This document shows, piece by piece, positions 24,720-35,945 of a DNA stretch of 64,000 nucleotides. Under the pieces are notes generated by a model. The model was given only the letters and a program-made list of their open reading frames with translations. It was not told the DNA's origin and made no database searches. Position 1 is the stretch's first letter. Each line of letters begins with the position of its first letter. Source of the stretch: Sinotaia quadrata (taxonomy: Eukaryota; Mollusca; Gastropoda; Architaenioglossa; Viviparidae). The translations under genes were made by a program, and so were the position numbers. The stretch lies in NCBI GenBank assembly GCA_028829895.1, contig CM054179.1, positions 96,096,875 through 96,160,874 of the forward strand. The letters run 5' to 3'.

Positions 24720-24886
24720 GTAAGGATGTGGACTCTGAGATAGATCTGATAGTTGAGTTAAACAGATGCAGATGCTTGCTGAAGAGCGTCAGAGTTAGGA
24801 GTGTGAGTAATGCAGCAATAATGCCTACTTCGGAAGTAGAGAGTAATCGCAAGGTGTTTTGTAAGTGGCTGGTTCCTCACAAGTTC

Positions 24887-24887
24887 A

Positions 24888-24920
<33 letters not shown>

Positions 24921-24962
24921 TGTGTATGCGTGCGTGTGTGTCTGTGAGTGTGTGTGTGTGTT

Positions 24963-25016
<54 letters not shown>
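24887..25016. repeat. Interrupted (GT)n tract
   Basis: GT dinucleotides with GC, AT and CT interruptions up to about 24980, then a pure run to 25016. It would lie in the intron after the signal-peptide exon. Confidence 0.97.
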
Positions 25017-25017
<1 letters not shown>

Positions 25018-25204
25018 AATCACCAGCCTTCTAGATCCCAGTCTTTGACGTCACAACATCCCACTTCACAACAAACTCGCGAATACTGTAATATATCTCA
25101 AAATTGTAGCGTCTATTGTGTTTGGCAATTTCGTTCGCATGCATATTTTGCTGGTCTCTATGGATTTACGTTAATTTGTGAACTTGCGTGTTCATTCTTT
25201 TTCT

Positions 25205-25500
25205 GTAGTGGTATGATAGAAGTACAAATGATAGTGCTAGTGGTTATGGTGGTATTGGTAGTAGTAGAAATGGTAGTGCTAGTGGTTGTGGTGGTATGAT
25301 AGAAGTACAAATGATAGTGCTAGTGGTTGTGGTGGTATGATAGAAGTACAAATGGTAGTGCTAGTGGTTGTGGTGGTATGATAGAAGTACAAATGGTAGT
25401 GCTAGTGGTTGTGGTGGTATGATAGAAATACAAATGATAGTGCTAGTGGTTGTGGTGGTATGATAGAAGTAGAAATGACAGTGCTAGTGGTAGTGGTGGT
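25205..25500. repeat. 41-bp minisatellite, about 7 copies
   Basis: The unit starts GGTATGATAGAAGTACAAAT and continues GATAGTGCTAGTGGTTGTG. Starts at 25293, 25334 and 25375 give a 41-bp period. Internally it is built of GTAGTG/GGTGGT-like triplets, which suggests it grew from a trinucleotide tract. Confidence 0.95.
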
Positions 25501-25605
25501 ATATGATAGTAGTAGTAGCAATAGTAGAAGTATTGGTAGTGGTAGCGGTATTGGTGATGACGGTAGTAGTAGTTATAGTATATTGTATTATTGTTGCTGT
25601 GTTAT
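25501..25605. repeat. Imperfect (GTA)n/(GGT)n low-complexity tail
   Basis: AGTAGTAGTAGCAATAGTAG-like triplets continue from the 41-bp array and decay toward 25605. Confidence 0.8.
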
Positions 25606-25731
25606 TGTCCTTCCCGCGTTGTTATTGTGGATGTTATTACATGTATTTATTTTTTCTTGTTTTTAATTATATTAAGTATTTATGTACGTGCTTCTGAAAC
25701 AATCCGCGTGCTTTTTTCTTTTATTTGTTAA

Positions 25732-25900
25732 CAAACAAACAAAAAAATAATAGTGTTGTCTTCAGCATCTCGTTCAATTCACAGAAGTTTACATCCATCG
25801 TTGCGGAGGATTCAAACTTATCTACTAATGGCCATGTAGGTGCGCATCGCAGTCATTTATCCGCTCTGACCAGCTCTGGTGATAAAGTACCGCTGTAATA
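25732..25900 (-). mobile_element. Putative tRNA-derived SINE relic
   Basis: On the minus strand, AGAGCTGGTCAGAGCGG (complement of 25861-25877 and adjacent bases) resembles a Pol III A box in the D arm of a tRNA. About 45 bp downstream, AGTTTGAATCCTC (complement of 25806-25818) resembles a B box. The minus-strand 3' end runs into TTTTTTTGTTTGTTTGTT, a simple-repeat tail. A short direct repeat, TTGTTAA, lies at 25725-25731 and 25901-25907. The order, box spacing, tail and flanking repeat fit a SINE, but the tRNA stems are not intact and each signal alone is weak. Confidence 0.35.
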
Positions 25901-25907
25901 TTGTTAA

Positions 25908-26290
25908 TAAACACGGAGCTCTTATCTTTAATGAAAACCTCCACAGGCAACAACCATCCAGCTTTCCTCGTGGCCTTTTCCAGACTGGAACTCTATTCGA
26001 CCAGTAGGCATCCCGCTATCTATAAATAGGTCAATACACCACCATGACGGAAATGACTTTGGGCAGGGCAGCTCGTGTTCTTACTTAGGAAATGTTGGGG
26101 GAGAATGTGTTTGGTGGTAGTGGTGGTAGAGGGTTGAAAAGGTTGGGGGGTAGAGGGTGGGGTGTAATTACGCGCAATATGGCATGAAAGCATGTGGACG
26201 TAGAGAGTGTGCGTCACAGAGAAATGACGTGTACATACGAACGCGCTGAGCTTGATGGACGCTTACTTCTGGATATGCGTTTGATAGCTT
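25908..26290. other. Unique interval with G-rich runs
   Basis: From 26096 to 26163 there are several runs of three to six G (GGGGG, GGTTGGGGGG, GAGGGTGGGG). No exon seen. Confidence 0.4.
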
Positions 26291-26905
26291 TACTGAAGTC
26301 TGTATTAATACATTCATGAAAACTTTATTAATAACGTATCCCCAATTCATTACTGAAGTCTTTATTAATGCATACCCTCCAATTCTTTATTGAAGTCTTT
26401 ATTAATGCATACCCTCCAATTCTTTATTGAAGTCTTTATTAATGCATACTCTCCAATTCTTTACTGAAGTCTTTATTAATGCATACCCTCCACTTTTTTA
26501 CTGAAGTTTTTATTAATGCATACCCTCCAGTTTTTTTTGTTTTTTTTTACTGAAGTCTTTATTAATGCATACCCGCCAATTCTTTACTGAAGTCTTTATT
26601 AATGCATACCCTCCAATTTTTTAATGAAGTCTTTATTAATGCATACCCTCCAATTTTTTAATGAAGTCTTTATTAATGCATACCCTCCAATTCTTTACTG
26701 AAGTCTTTATTAATGCATACCCTCCAATTCTTTACTGAAGTCTTTATTAATATGTACCCTTGAATTCTTTACTGAAGTCTTATTATTAATACGTTCCCTC
26801 CATTTTTTTTTTGGGCAGAAGTTTTCATTAATACGTACCATTCACTTCTTTTCTGAGGTCTTCACTGAAGATTTCATTAATAAGTGTCCGCTTGTTTTAT
26901 TGAAG
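26291..26905. repeat. 37-bp minisatellite, about 16 copies
   Basis: The unit contains TTTACTGAAGTCTTTATTAA then TGCATACCCTCCAATTC. ATTAATGCAT at 26401 and 26438 gives the 37-bp period. One copy near 26530 carries a poly(T) expansion. Copies diverge at both edges. Confidence 0.96.
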
Positions 26906-27510
26906 TATTTATTTGTTATTCCTTTACTGCGATCTTTTAAGTAAGAGTTCGTCGTATATATATATTTGTTGTTGTTTACTGATGTTTTTCTTAACACTTA
27001 TTCGTTACTTGCTGTAGCGTAGTCTTTATTAACACGAGTTAACAATTTATTTGCTGATTTTTTTAGTTATACGTGTTCGTCATATTTTGCTGAAGTCATT
27101 CGTCATTTCTTCGTTGACGTCTTCAGTATTATACGTGTTCGTTTGCTTTATTGAAGTCTGTAAATGTGTTCATCATTTGCTTTACTGAAGTCTGTAAATT
27201 TGTTCATCATTTGCGTTACTGAAGTCTGTAAAAGTGTTCATCATTTGCTTTACTGAAGTCTGTAAAAGTGTTCATCATTTGCTTTACTGAAGTCTGTAAA
27301 TGTGTTCATAATTTGCTTTACTGAAGTCTGTAAATGTGTTCATAATTTGCTTTACTGCGATATTTATTAACCCGTGCTCGACACTTGATTTACTGGTTTA
27401 TAGAAATTTGTGTTCGTCATTATTTTGCTGAAGTACTTAACACGTGTTCATTTCTTGCTGTACTGAAGCACTTTAATAAATGTTCAACGCTTGCTTTATA
27501 GAAGTCTTTA
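26906..27510. repeat. Related 34-bp minisatellite and degenerate flanks
   Basis: From about 27130 to 27360 a 34-bp unit (TTTACTGAAGTCTGTAAATG, then TGTTCATCATTTGC) repeats about seven times. It keeps the TTTACTGAAGTCT core of the preceding 37-bp array with a different second half. Sequence between and after the two homogeneous parts is diverged but keeps GAAGTCTTTATTAA-like pieces. Confidence 0.88.
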
Positions 27511-27699
27511 TAAATATTTTTACGGCCATCGAAAGTTTGTATTATTAGTTATCGAGCACGACAATTTCCATTCATTTATTTGCAAGCCTTATTGCATTCA
27601 TAAATATGAATATAGTCGTTAACAAATCGAGCATCTTATGAATTTAACTTCTGCAGCACTCGAACAGGAAGAGAACTTATTGACTAAACAGCAAAAACT

Positions 27700-28012
27700 A
27701 ATGTACAGACGTGCAGTGCTTATTGACTACACAGTAAGAACTAATGCAATGTACAGACGTGCAGTGCTTATTGACTACACAGTAAGAACTAATGCAATGT
27801 ACAGGTGCAGTGCTTATTGACTACACAGTAAGAACTAATGCAATGTACAGACGTGCAGTGCTTATTGACTACACAGTAAAAACTAATGCAATGTACAGAC
27901 GTGCAGTGCTTATTGACTACACAGTAAAAACTAATGCAATGTACAGACGTGCAGTGCTTATTGACTACACAGTAAGAACTAATGCAATGTACAGACGTGC
28001 AGTGCTTATTAA
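27700..28012. repeat. 48-bp minisatellite, about 6.5 copies
   Basis: The unit contains ATGTACAGACGTGCAGTGCT then TATTGACTACACAGTAAGAA. Since 48 is a multiple of three, frames on both strands stay open. One copy (near 27800) lacks bases and shifts the frame, which argues against coding. Confidence 0.96.
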
Positions 28013-28075
28013 AGTGAATTGCCATATTAATTTTATGCGGGTCGAGCATTTTTTATGCACTAAAAAGGACGCGTA

Positions 28076-28218
28076 CAACTGTTTTATTGAATGTTGCAAT
28101 CTGTTTTATTGAATGTTGCAATCTGTTTTATTGAATGTTGCAATCTGTTTTATTGAATGTTGCAAACGGTTTTATTGAATGTTGCAAACGGTTTTATTGA
28201 ATGTTGCAAACTGTTTTT
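28076..28218. repeat. 22-bp minisatellite, about 6.5 copies
   Basis: The unit is CTGTTTTATTGAATGTTGCA plus AT, near-perfect; the last two full copies have AACGG in place of ATCTG. Confidence 0.96.
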
Positions 28219-28708
28219 CTTTTATTATGTTTAATGTTATGCTACATGCATTGCTATAAATATTTATTTATTACAAGGAGGGATGGTTATTGCAAACTGC
28301 AAGCTATTCTACTTTACATAACCCTTTCATTAATTTCAGGAGTTTGAACATTAATCACCAGGACTAACTTAACGATTAACGCCCCCGATTTACTGAACAT
28401 TTTTTTTCAAGTATTGTTTTCTTAAAATATTTTCACTATTATATACTATAGCAAAAATGTTCTCAGCTGAATACTATTATGACTCAGTGTCCGACACTGC
28501 AGCCATCTCATCTCATTATTATTATCATCAGTAATTTTGGCCATAAATTCAACAATTTTAAAATATCTTTTTTATTATTATTATTAAATCGAAACACCGT
28601 TGCTTTTATCTTACTAAACAGTTTCTCGCAAAGCGAAACTGCATTCGAAACTGCCGACACATGTTCTGAAGAAATTCAAGCAACTAGAAAAAAAAAGGAT
28701 TCGCATTC
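28219..28708. other. Unique AT-rich interval
   Basis: No gene seen. Short ATT runs near 28516 and 28570. Confidence 0.4.
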
Positions 28709-28830
28709 TTTCTTTCTTTGTAAATTTCTTTCTTTCTTTGTAAATTTCTTTCTTTCTAAATTTCTTTCTTTCTTTCTTTCTAAAGTTCTTTCTTTCTAAA
28801 TTTCTTTCTTTCTAAGGTTCTTCTTTCGAG
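28709..28830. repeat. (TTTC)n interrupted tetranucleotide tract
   Basis: TTTCTTTCTTTG and TAAATTTCTTTC blocks alternate. A Phe/Leu/Ser frame through it is an artefact. Confidence 0.92.
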
Positions 28831-29014
28831 GGGAAGCAAAACTCCAAACTTACGTTTTTTCTGTTTTCTGTTTTTTCTCCGTTACTGGCAGTTGGTTTGA
28901 TTCTCTTACCTACTCACTGTCTTCAGCGTGTCTAATTTATCGCATAACTGTCGAGATTATTTACAAGACTGTCATGTGAAAGCAATATAACACACTCCCA
29001 AAATCACAAGTTAA

Positions 29015-29345
29015 CTTGCTTCACGATTTAATAACTTATATGTTCCACAGCTTACCAATGTACATGCTCCACGGTTTACCAATGTATGCGCTCCATGGCT
29101 CAATAATTTACACACGCCACGACTTACAAATTTATATACTCCACAATTTACTACTTTGCATACTCCACAACGTAACAATTGACATACTCCACAGCGTAAA
29201 CAATTTTCATGCTCCTTGATGTATCAACATATATTGCCCACGACTTATTAAAGCACGTGCTCCACAACTTGTAAGTTCACATATTCCAGTACTTACCATC
29301 GTTATTGCTCCACGACCTTTAGTAACTGACATTCTCCACGACTGA
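29015..29345. repeat. Degenerate minisatellite of 23-26 bp, about 13 copies
   Basis: The unit resembles TTACCAATGTACATGCTCCA plus CGG (29052 and 29075, 23 bp). Copies retain CTCCAC and a variable AT-rich half. Divergence is high throughout. Confidence 0.82.
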
Positions 29346-29899
29346 CGTGTTTTATTACACATACCGCCTAACTTGTTACGTTTCGTGTCAGTTTACAGTA
29401 ATTCAATGTCTTAATTTTACCTGATATATGTAAATTTAAAACGTAAATATTTGCACTGAAACAAACCACATGCAGTCTTTGCGAAACAGAGTTACAGTTA
29501 TGAACGTGTCATCAGGAAAAAATATGATATAAAAGCATTTGTGGTTTCCACCATCACCACGAAACGAAACATAACTGTAACCTTTGCTCCAGACAAGAAA
29601 ATACATTTATACAGATTTTGGCGTACTTTGATTTTATTATACGTACACTGATGCAGTCTCTATCGAAAGTTTGAAACTTGGTGTGCCTTCCCCAACCTAC
29701 CCATCCCCGCTAATAAACCCAGTGAACTGTTTTGACACATAGTAGCGCCTACTTCCGCCATGATCGTTGATTTTACAGTAGTGATTGATGACGATCAGGG
29801 TACGCAACTCTCGATCACAGTTATCGATGCAGGGTTTTCATATTTATTAAAATATGAAGAATGGTTGTCTCTGTTGGTGTCGTAGTACTTAGGGATGAG
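29346..29899. other. Unique interval, no gene recognised
   Basis: No repeat, RNA gene or splice pair stands out. Confidence 0.4.
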
Positions 29900-30150
29900 A
29901 TGTGACTAGAAAGCTAGGCGACTAAATCCGATCAAGACATAGATTTACGTGGCCTGAACAAACATGATAGTGTGACTAAAACACGACTAGACAGCTAGGC
30001 GACTAAATCCGATCAGGACATAGATTTATGTGACTTGAACAAACATGATAGTGTGATTAAAACACGACTAGACAGCTAGGCAACTAAATCCGATCAGGAC
30101 ATAGATTTATGTGTCTTGAACAAACATGATAGTGTGACTAAAACATGTCG
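29900..30150. repeat. 81-82-bp minisatellite, 3 copies
   Basis: GACTAGA(A/C)AGCTAGGC at 29903, 29985 and 30066. Units share GATCAGGACATAGATTTATG and ACAAACATGATAGTGTGA. Confidence 0.95.
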
Positions 30151-30399
30151 GGACGTAGTTACTCTAAACGTTGTGTCCTGTGAGACGTTAATGTTTAGTT
30201 ATGACCGATCTTAACAGTATGTAAATGAATCGGCAAGTTTTCTCAAGGTTTCGTTTTACAGGCATGCGTAATCGGTTTCAAAATCTTGGTTCTTACTTTT
30301 TAAAAAAGAAAAAAAATCAACCCCCTTCTTTTCTTCACAGCTTAGCTTTATTTTCCTGCTGTTTATAATCACATAAACTAAGAGGTGTGTAAAACTCGC

Positions 30400-30846
30400 A
30401 AATGTTTGCTTTCCTCAACAAACAGCTATGCATTTATTAGTAATGCTTGCTTTCCTCAACAAACAGCTATGCATTTCTTAATAATTTCTGCTTTCCTCAA
30501 CTAACAGCTATGCATTTCGCATTTCTTAGAAATCCCTGCTTTCCTCAACAAACAGCTATGCATTTCTTAATAATTTCTGCTTTCCTCAACTAACAGTTAT
30601 GCATTTCGCATTTCTTAGGAATTCCTGCTTTCCTCAACTAACAGTTATGCATTTCGCATTTCTTAGGAATTCTTGCTTTCCTCAAAAAACAGCATTGCAT
30701 TTCTTAATAATTTCTGTTTTCCTCAACAAACAGCTATGCATTTCTTAATACTTCCTGCTTTCCTCAACAAACAGCTATGCATTTCTTAATAATTCCTGCT
30801 TTCCTCAACAAACAGCTATGCATTTCTTAGGAATTCCTGCTTTCCT
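30400..30846. repeat. Minisatellite of 41-49 bp, about 10 copies
   Basis: The unit contains TGCTTTCCTCAACAAACAGC then TATGCATTTCTTAATAATT. Some copies insert an extra CATTTCG block (near 30520, 30605 and 30655), producing two unit lengths. Confidence 0.94.
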
Positions 30847-30935
30847 CGTGAGGGAGAAAAATTAATATGGATTTAAAGTAATTTTTATAATTCTTAACAA
30901 ACTTATTTGACTTTCACTCGATTTCTTGTTTTCTT

Positions 30936-30985
30936 AATAAAATTATTGTGGTTGTCACACGTGTGACAACCACAATAATTTTATT
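30936..30985. repeat. Perfect 50-bp palindrome, no spacer
   Basis: Positions 30936-30960 are followed immediately by their exact reverse complement at 30961-30985, with symmetry breaking at 30935/30986. The centre is GTTGTCACACGTGTGACAAC and the outer ends are AATAAAATTATT. It contains CACGTG at its centre. Twenty-five paired bases without mismatch or loop is far beyond chance. It could be a fold-back transposon remnant, a binding site or an inverted-duplication artefact of assembly. Confidence 0.97.
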
Positions 30986-30993
30986 TGTTTTTG

Positions 30994-31092
30994 TTTTGTA
31001 TATGTTTTTTTTTAATTAACAAATTAAATGTCTTTAACGCTTTTTGTATATGTTTGTTTTTTTTAAATTAACAAATTAAATGTCTTTAACGC
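30994..31092. repeat. Two-copy tandem duplication of about 50 bp
   Basis: TTTTGTATATGTTT, a T-run, AATTAACAAATTAAATGTC and TTTAACGC occur twice in tandem immediately after the 50-bp palindrome. Confidence 0.93.
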
Positions 31093-31387
31093 AAGTGTTC
31101 AGTTTTGTGCACATTCTAATGAAACACAATATGGATTTGACCATAATTTGTTTTCCTTTCAAATTAAAATCAGTTTCAGTAACTGCTTTGTCTCGACTGG
31201 ATGCAAAATAAACAGCCTAGATTGATGAACGATAGAGCATAAGTAGACATCATTGCTAAAGATCACAAGCACTCTAACAAAATAACTGTTGTTGATGTAT
31301 GTGGTATGTGGGCGATTTTTTTTATTTTTGAGGGGGAGGGGGGCTAAAGTTTATAGATGTATTTCGTATTTGTTACTTGCGAATGCA

Positions 31388-31600
31388 GTTTGTGAGTGTA
31401 CTTGTGAAAGTTTGTGAGTGTACTTGTGAAAGTTTGTGTGTGTACTTTTGAAAGTAGGCTGTATGTGCAGTTTGTGTGTGTTCTAATGAAAGTAGGCTGT
31501 GTGCAGTTTGTGTGTTCTAATGAAAGTAGGCTGTATGTGCAGTTTGTGTGTATACTTGTGAAAGTTTGTGAGTGTACTTGTGAAAGTAGGCTGTATGCGT
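31388..31600. repeat. Mixed minisatellite with two interleaved unit types
   Basis: A shorter unit of about 25 bp (GTTTGTGAGTGTACTTGTGA) and a longer unit of about 38 bp (GAAAGTAGGCTGTATGTGCA) alternate. The array begins and ends with the short type. Confidence 0.85.
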
Positions 31601-33147
31601 TAATGGGAGATCAAGTAAATAAATGCATCTTGTAAGAAAAAGAAGTTCAATGAAAATTAATTCAATTAGTAGCTACCGTTCTGAGATGCAATAACTAAGA
31701 GCTAAGCTACATACCTTTATTTAAATATATGACCGTTTCCAAATCAACCCATTAAGCTTTGTTCATTGATCAAGTTACGTCTGCTTGTGTACTTGTACGT
31801 AAATGTGTGTTAATGCGTTTGCATGTGCATATTGGTGAGCAGATGTATGTTTGTTCGTGCACGTGTGAATGCGTGTGTACAGATATACGTATCTCTTCTT
31901 TATATGTTTGCACAGGAATCTGTGCAGGCATGTAAATTTGTGTGAATGTATGTATGCACGTACCTTAATTATTATGCTTATATGTACATGCCTCTGCATA
32001 TGCAAATGTGTGTATATGTGTGTCTGTGTGCGTGTATGTACATGTGTTTCTTGGTTTGTAAAACCAATACGTGCTCTCTATATTTGAGAACATTGCCCAT
32101 CTCTGCCAATCTTTTCAACTGTTCTGTTCGGCTTCATCTGGAACTTATAGGTAAAAAAAAAACCTCGCATGGGGTGGTGGTATGGCGGGGGTGGGGGTGG
32201 GGGGCGACATTGGAAATTCTTTTCAGTCGCTAAGGGTGGTTTCTCGAAAGGAAAGCGTTCAGTAGAGCACACTATTTCATACAGCTTCTGAAACGTTCTT
32301 CGTATCGTCTCCTTTCCTCTTCTGTCTGCTGAACGCAACTATGGTGTGCGTCAACGCTGACGGTTTGTTTCCGATGTTTAATTGCGGAATGTTGCAGGTC
32401 TGTCGCTTGTTAGCTACGTGTAAGGTACAAGTACTTTTGTTTACTACATACTACAGGTAGGCAGAGGCAGGACACAAGAACACGTCTCATATCGCCGTAT
32501 GGAACAGAGTTCATGGTGCCTGCCATAATTGCCTTCCAGTGTAATTGCTTGTTATATTTTTAGCATATTTTTTCTTGTGGTTTTACGTGCTTCAGGTAAT
32601 AGCGGCGAGAATGCGAGATGGGTAGAGGTAAAGAACAGTCAAACTTTTCGAAGAAATCTAGGTTAATTTCTATCTTGAATAGTTTCACTTCCTGGCAATT
32701 AAATCTTTTATTTTTGGTCTGTTTGTTAGACAGTGCCTTTACATACCGATAAATATCTGAACTTTAAAACTCATAAGTTTTTTTTTCGTCTTCTTAATGG
32801 CAGTTGCTCTGGTGCAACATATGCACACAGTTTTTATTTTTGTACATCAGTTTATAAAATCACACGCAGAGCAATGTTGAAGCTCTTCAAATTGGCAGTA
32901 CTGCTTCATCGGGGAACCAAGCAGTGCTTGTGGACAGGCTTGATCCCACATTGCAGAATCTTGCGATTTGTTTGCATTTGTTAATGTTGGTTGTAGTAGG
33001 AGTTGTCGTTGCTAAATTTTCGTTGTATTTTTGTTTGTTTGTTTGTTTGTTTTCTTCTTGCATGAGAGATGAAGGTAATAACATTTCCAGACCACACGAA
33101 AGTGTGAATTTTCTCGCTGTTGTGTCAAGCTCAGTTAGACATAATTG
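31601..33147. other. Unique interval with TG-rich and G-rich segments
   Basis: 31,785-32,045 is rich in TGTGTATGTG-like text without a fixed period. A strong G-run cluster follows at 32171-32205. Overlapping short frames near 32.9-33.2 kb are unrecognised. Confidence 0.4.
32171..32205 (+). other. Potential G-quadruplex
   Basis: Runs of four to six G separated by one to a few bases (GGGG, GGGGG, GGGGG, GGGGGG) meet the usual four-run G4 pattern on the plus strand. Confidence 0.6.
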
Positions 33148-33326
33148 TACATAGTGAGGCGCGAGCATTTCAAAGTAATATTTCCACTCGGACATAGTGA
33201 GGCATGAGCATTTCAGAGTAAAATTTCCTCTCGGACATAGTGAGGCATGAGCATTTCAGAGTAAAATTTCCACTCGGACATAGTGAGGCATGAGCATTTA
33301 AGAGTAAAATTTCCTCTCGGACATAC
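33148..33326. repeat. 43-bp minisatellite, about 4 copies
   Basis: The unit starts GACATAGTGAGGCATGAGCA and continues TTTCAGAGTAAAATTTCC. Starts at 33191, 33234 and 33277. Confidence 0.96.
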
Positions 33327-33973
33327 GCTCCTGAACTTCTCTTTACGATATCGATGTTTCGGTTATTTCACAATCCTTTCAAAACAAAGTTGGGTGAAAA
33401 TATTGTTTTATCTTAAACTCTTGCTTGAGAATTTGTACCAGCCAGAGTTAAGAAAACATGAAATAATACGATAGTGCATTCTTCCCAAAATGAGAATGAG
33501 GTATTAACCATTAAACCATCTTTATCAGTATAAAAGTTTACGGACACTCATTCTAAATATAATGCTCGTTGATTCTCGGGACATTTATTTATACTATCTC
33601 AATACGGGAAAATAATCTGAGCATTTGGGAAATAATAAGGAAGATTGTTTATAAAAGTAATACTTAATGCACGTGTATTCCTTTGTTGTAGTTTCAAGAA
33701 AGGGAGAGGAAATAATGCCTTCAAGATCTTTGAATGATACGAGCTTCATAGTTCATTCTGCTGAAACCTTACCCAAGGTTCAGAGATAGCGTGCCTGTGT
33801 TTACGCAAAAGTCTAACCTCCTGCTCTGTCCAATAGCTGGAGCATCTCGCGATGTTTGCCTGGGCAACGGGTAGAGATATTAATCAAATGCAACCATGGG
33901 TCTTACTGTTCATGTCCCCAAAATACTTAAAACCAATTTCAAGCATGATTTAAATGCATCATCAATCACAGAT

Positions 33974-34012
33974 GAAAGAAAGAAAGAAAGAAAGAAAAAA
34001 AGAAAGAAAGTC
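33974..34012. repeat. (AAAG)n tract
   Basis: About nine AAAG units with one A-rich interruption. Confidence 0.93.
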
Positions 34013-34078
34013 AGTCTTGTTCTGTAGGTCTGGGTAATCGGACTCAATGACTTTCATCAGATCTGTATTGAACTTAAT

Positions 34079-34119
34079 TTTTTGTTTGTTTGTTTGTTTG
34101 TTTGTTTGTTTGTTTGTAT
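34079..34119. repeat. (TTTG)n tract
   Basis: About ten uninterrupted TTTG units, 70 bp downstream of the AAAG tract. Confidence 0.96.
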
Positions 34120-34692
34120 TCTTTCTTTTAAATTTTGTATATTTATTTATGGGGAGAGGGAAAGCGTTTTTGTTGTGGTAGTGACAATGGACATTATGTT
34201 GGTGGTGGTGTATGTGTGTGTTTCCTAATACAATTGATTTCTTTCCTGAGTGTATTACATACAAGAAAATGCTATTAAATCCTTTGCACCACATCACTAC
34301 ATGGGAAAATAGTCAATTAAGAACATCATTTGTTTGTCCGAGTTGGCATATTACACTGCAAAACCTATGCAAAAGTAAACTGTTCAATAAACAGAATATG
34401 TGTCTTTGGTAAATATATAATCACTTCATCTGCATTGTACTAAGTGTAAAACTATGTAGCTGTTGTGTAACAGTTAAATAAGTGGAGAGGGGCAGAGACT
34501 GGTATTGTTTGTCTCGATTGCAATCAAATTTAAGGGTGATTAGTTATGTCTTTGATACAAACCGATGTTTTCACTCACTGCCACATTCTTCATCTCCTTA
34601 TTTTTCTCAGTGCCTCTTCTTTTATCTGTTCTACGTGCCTTTTGAAAAATGTGTGCCCAAGTTTGGTGTGTGCACAGTTTTTAAATGGTGCT

Positions 34693-34719
34693 CGGGGGTG
34701 AGGGAGGGGGGGCGGGGGT
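34693..34719 (+). other. Potential G-quadruplex
   Basis: CGGGGGTGAGGGAGGGG continues into a further G run and GCGGGGG: four runs of three or more G with loops of one to three bases. Confidence 0.6.
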
Positions 34720-35789
34720 AGTTGAAAATAATGTTATTCTTAAAAGTAATGTTTTCAGCCTATTGATACTCTACAGAAATAAGAAAACGTGATACCCCTT
34801 CTAAGGGTTAATTAATTTTTTTCCACGCACTGGCAACAGCTTCACTATTAGTATCACTAAGTTGTGTTGACAAGTTGGAATAGACATACACTGAGGTCAA
34901 TACGTGATGTTCAAATTTGACTTCTGTAGTAATTTGGGAGTACCATACAAAAGTGATGATAAATTTGTTAATGCAAGCCGTTTCGTCTATTGTTTTAAAT
35001 TTATTTATATATGATTTGTGGTTAGAATATGACAAACCCTTATTTAATATTATATTTTAAATAAACGATCATTGACTTATTACAATCTTGAGTAATTACC
35101 TTGCCTGCCCTTTATCTGTTTTACAGTTACACGCATCTGTTAGTCAAATGCACAAAATGTGTTGTCTTCTCTAGGTTGCTTTTAAGTCAACTTCGAGAAA
35201 GTGCAGGGATTTAGGAGAAAAAAGCCAATCAGCTAGTAGTTAATCTATTTCACCTCCTATCAGTAGATCTCTTTCACCTCCTGGCAGTTAATCTCCTTGT
35301 GCAAGCCGGCTGCTGAATGGGATTCCAGAGGCCGGCAGAAGGGCGCAGTTAAAGTTCATTAGGTGAGCTTTGTTCGGCTGACCATTGTGTGCATACTTAA
35401 CAGTTTCCAGGTAATTATCTTTGGCACTGAGCTGAATCTCAGCAGGATCAGATGTTGCCCAGAGAATTGACTTTGCACTGTTGAACCGCTCTACAGGGCA
35501 GCGGACCGCTCGACAAGCGCAGCAAACCATAGCTCGATGCTAACACTACGGCTGGTGTCAGTCTGGGTGAAAATAAATTGTGACTGCTGCATTCGTTTCC
35601 GGTCTTGAATGTGTACTTTGTGTCCATGGAAATGATACTACATACAAAACATCTCTCAAATGATCGCATTAATAAAAGGCAATAAAATCATTCATTTAGT
35701 GTATTAATAACTGTTTCTTTTGAACTAATTTGATGTTCCCTCTATTTACCTCCATTTCATGTTAAAAGAATTCAGGCATTTGTTCGACA

Positions 35790-35945
35790 TATGCAAGATT
35801 TTGTAGTTGCTGTCAGTTACTGCTGAGCAAGACTTTATAGTTGTTGTCAATTAGCACTTAAGATTTGATAGCTGTTGTCGTTTACTACTTAACAAGACTT
35901 TGCAGCTGTGGTCAATTAGTACTTAACAACACTTTGCAGAACTGT
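35790..35945. repeat. Degenerate repeat of about 46 bp, 3-4 copies
   Basis: Blocks share CTTAACAAGACTTTGCAGCT and TTGTCAATTAG(C/T)ACTTAA with uneven spacing. Confidence 0.75.

Larger units (their letters stand above)
33327..35789. other. Unique interval, no certain gene
   Basis: No array longer than a tetranucleotide tract. 35,288-35,530 is GC-richer and open on the minus strand for 80 codons, without recognisable domain. A good-looking acceptor at 34601-34610 (ATTTTTCTCAG) is followed by a G-rich stretch and not by a convincing exon. Confidence 0.35.

Noticed and set aside
34601..34695. Candidate exon after the acceptor ATTTTTCTCAG
   Set aside because: The acceptor is good, but the only donor is a GTGAGG inside a G-rich run, and the encoded residues show no family resemblance.
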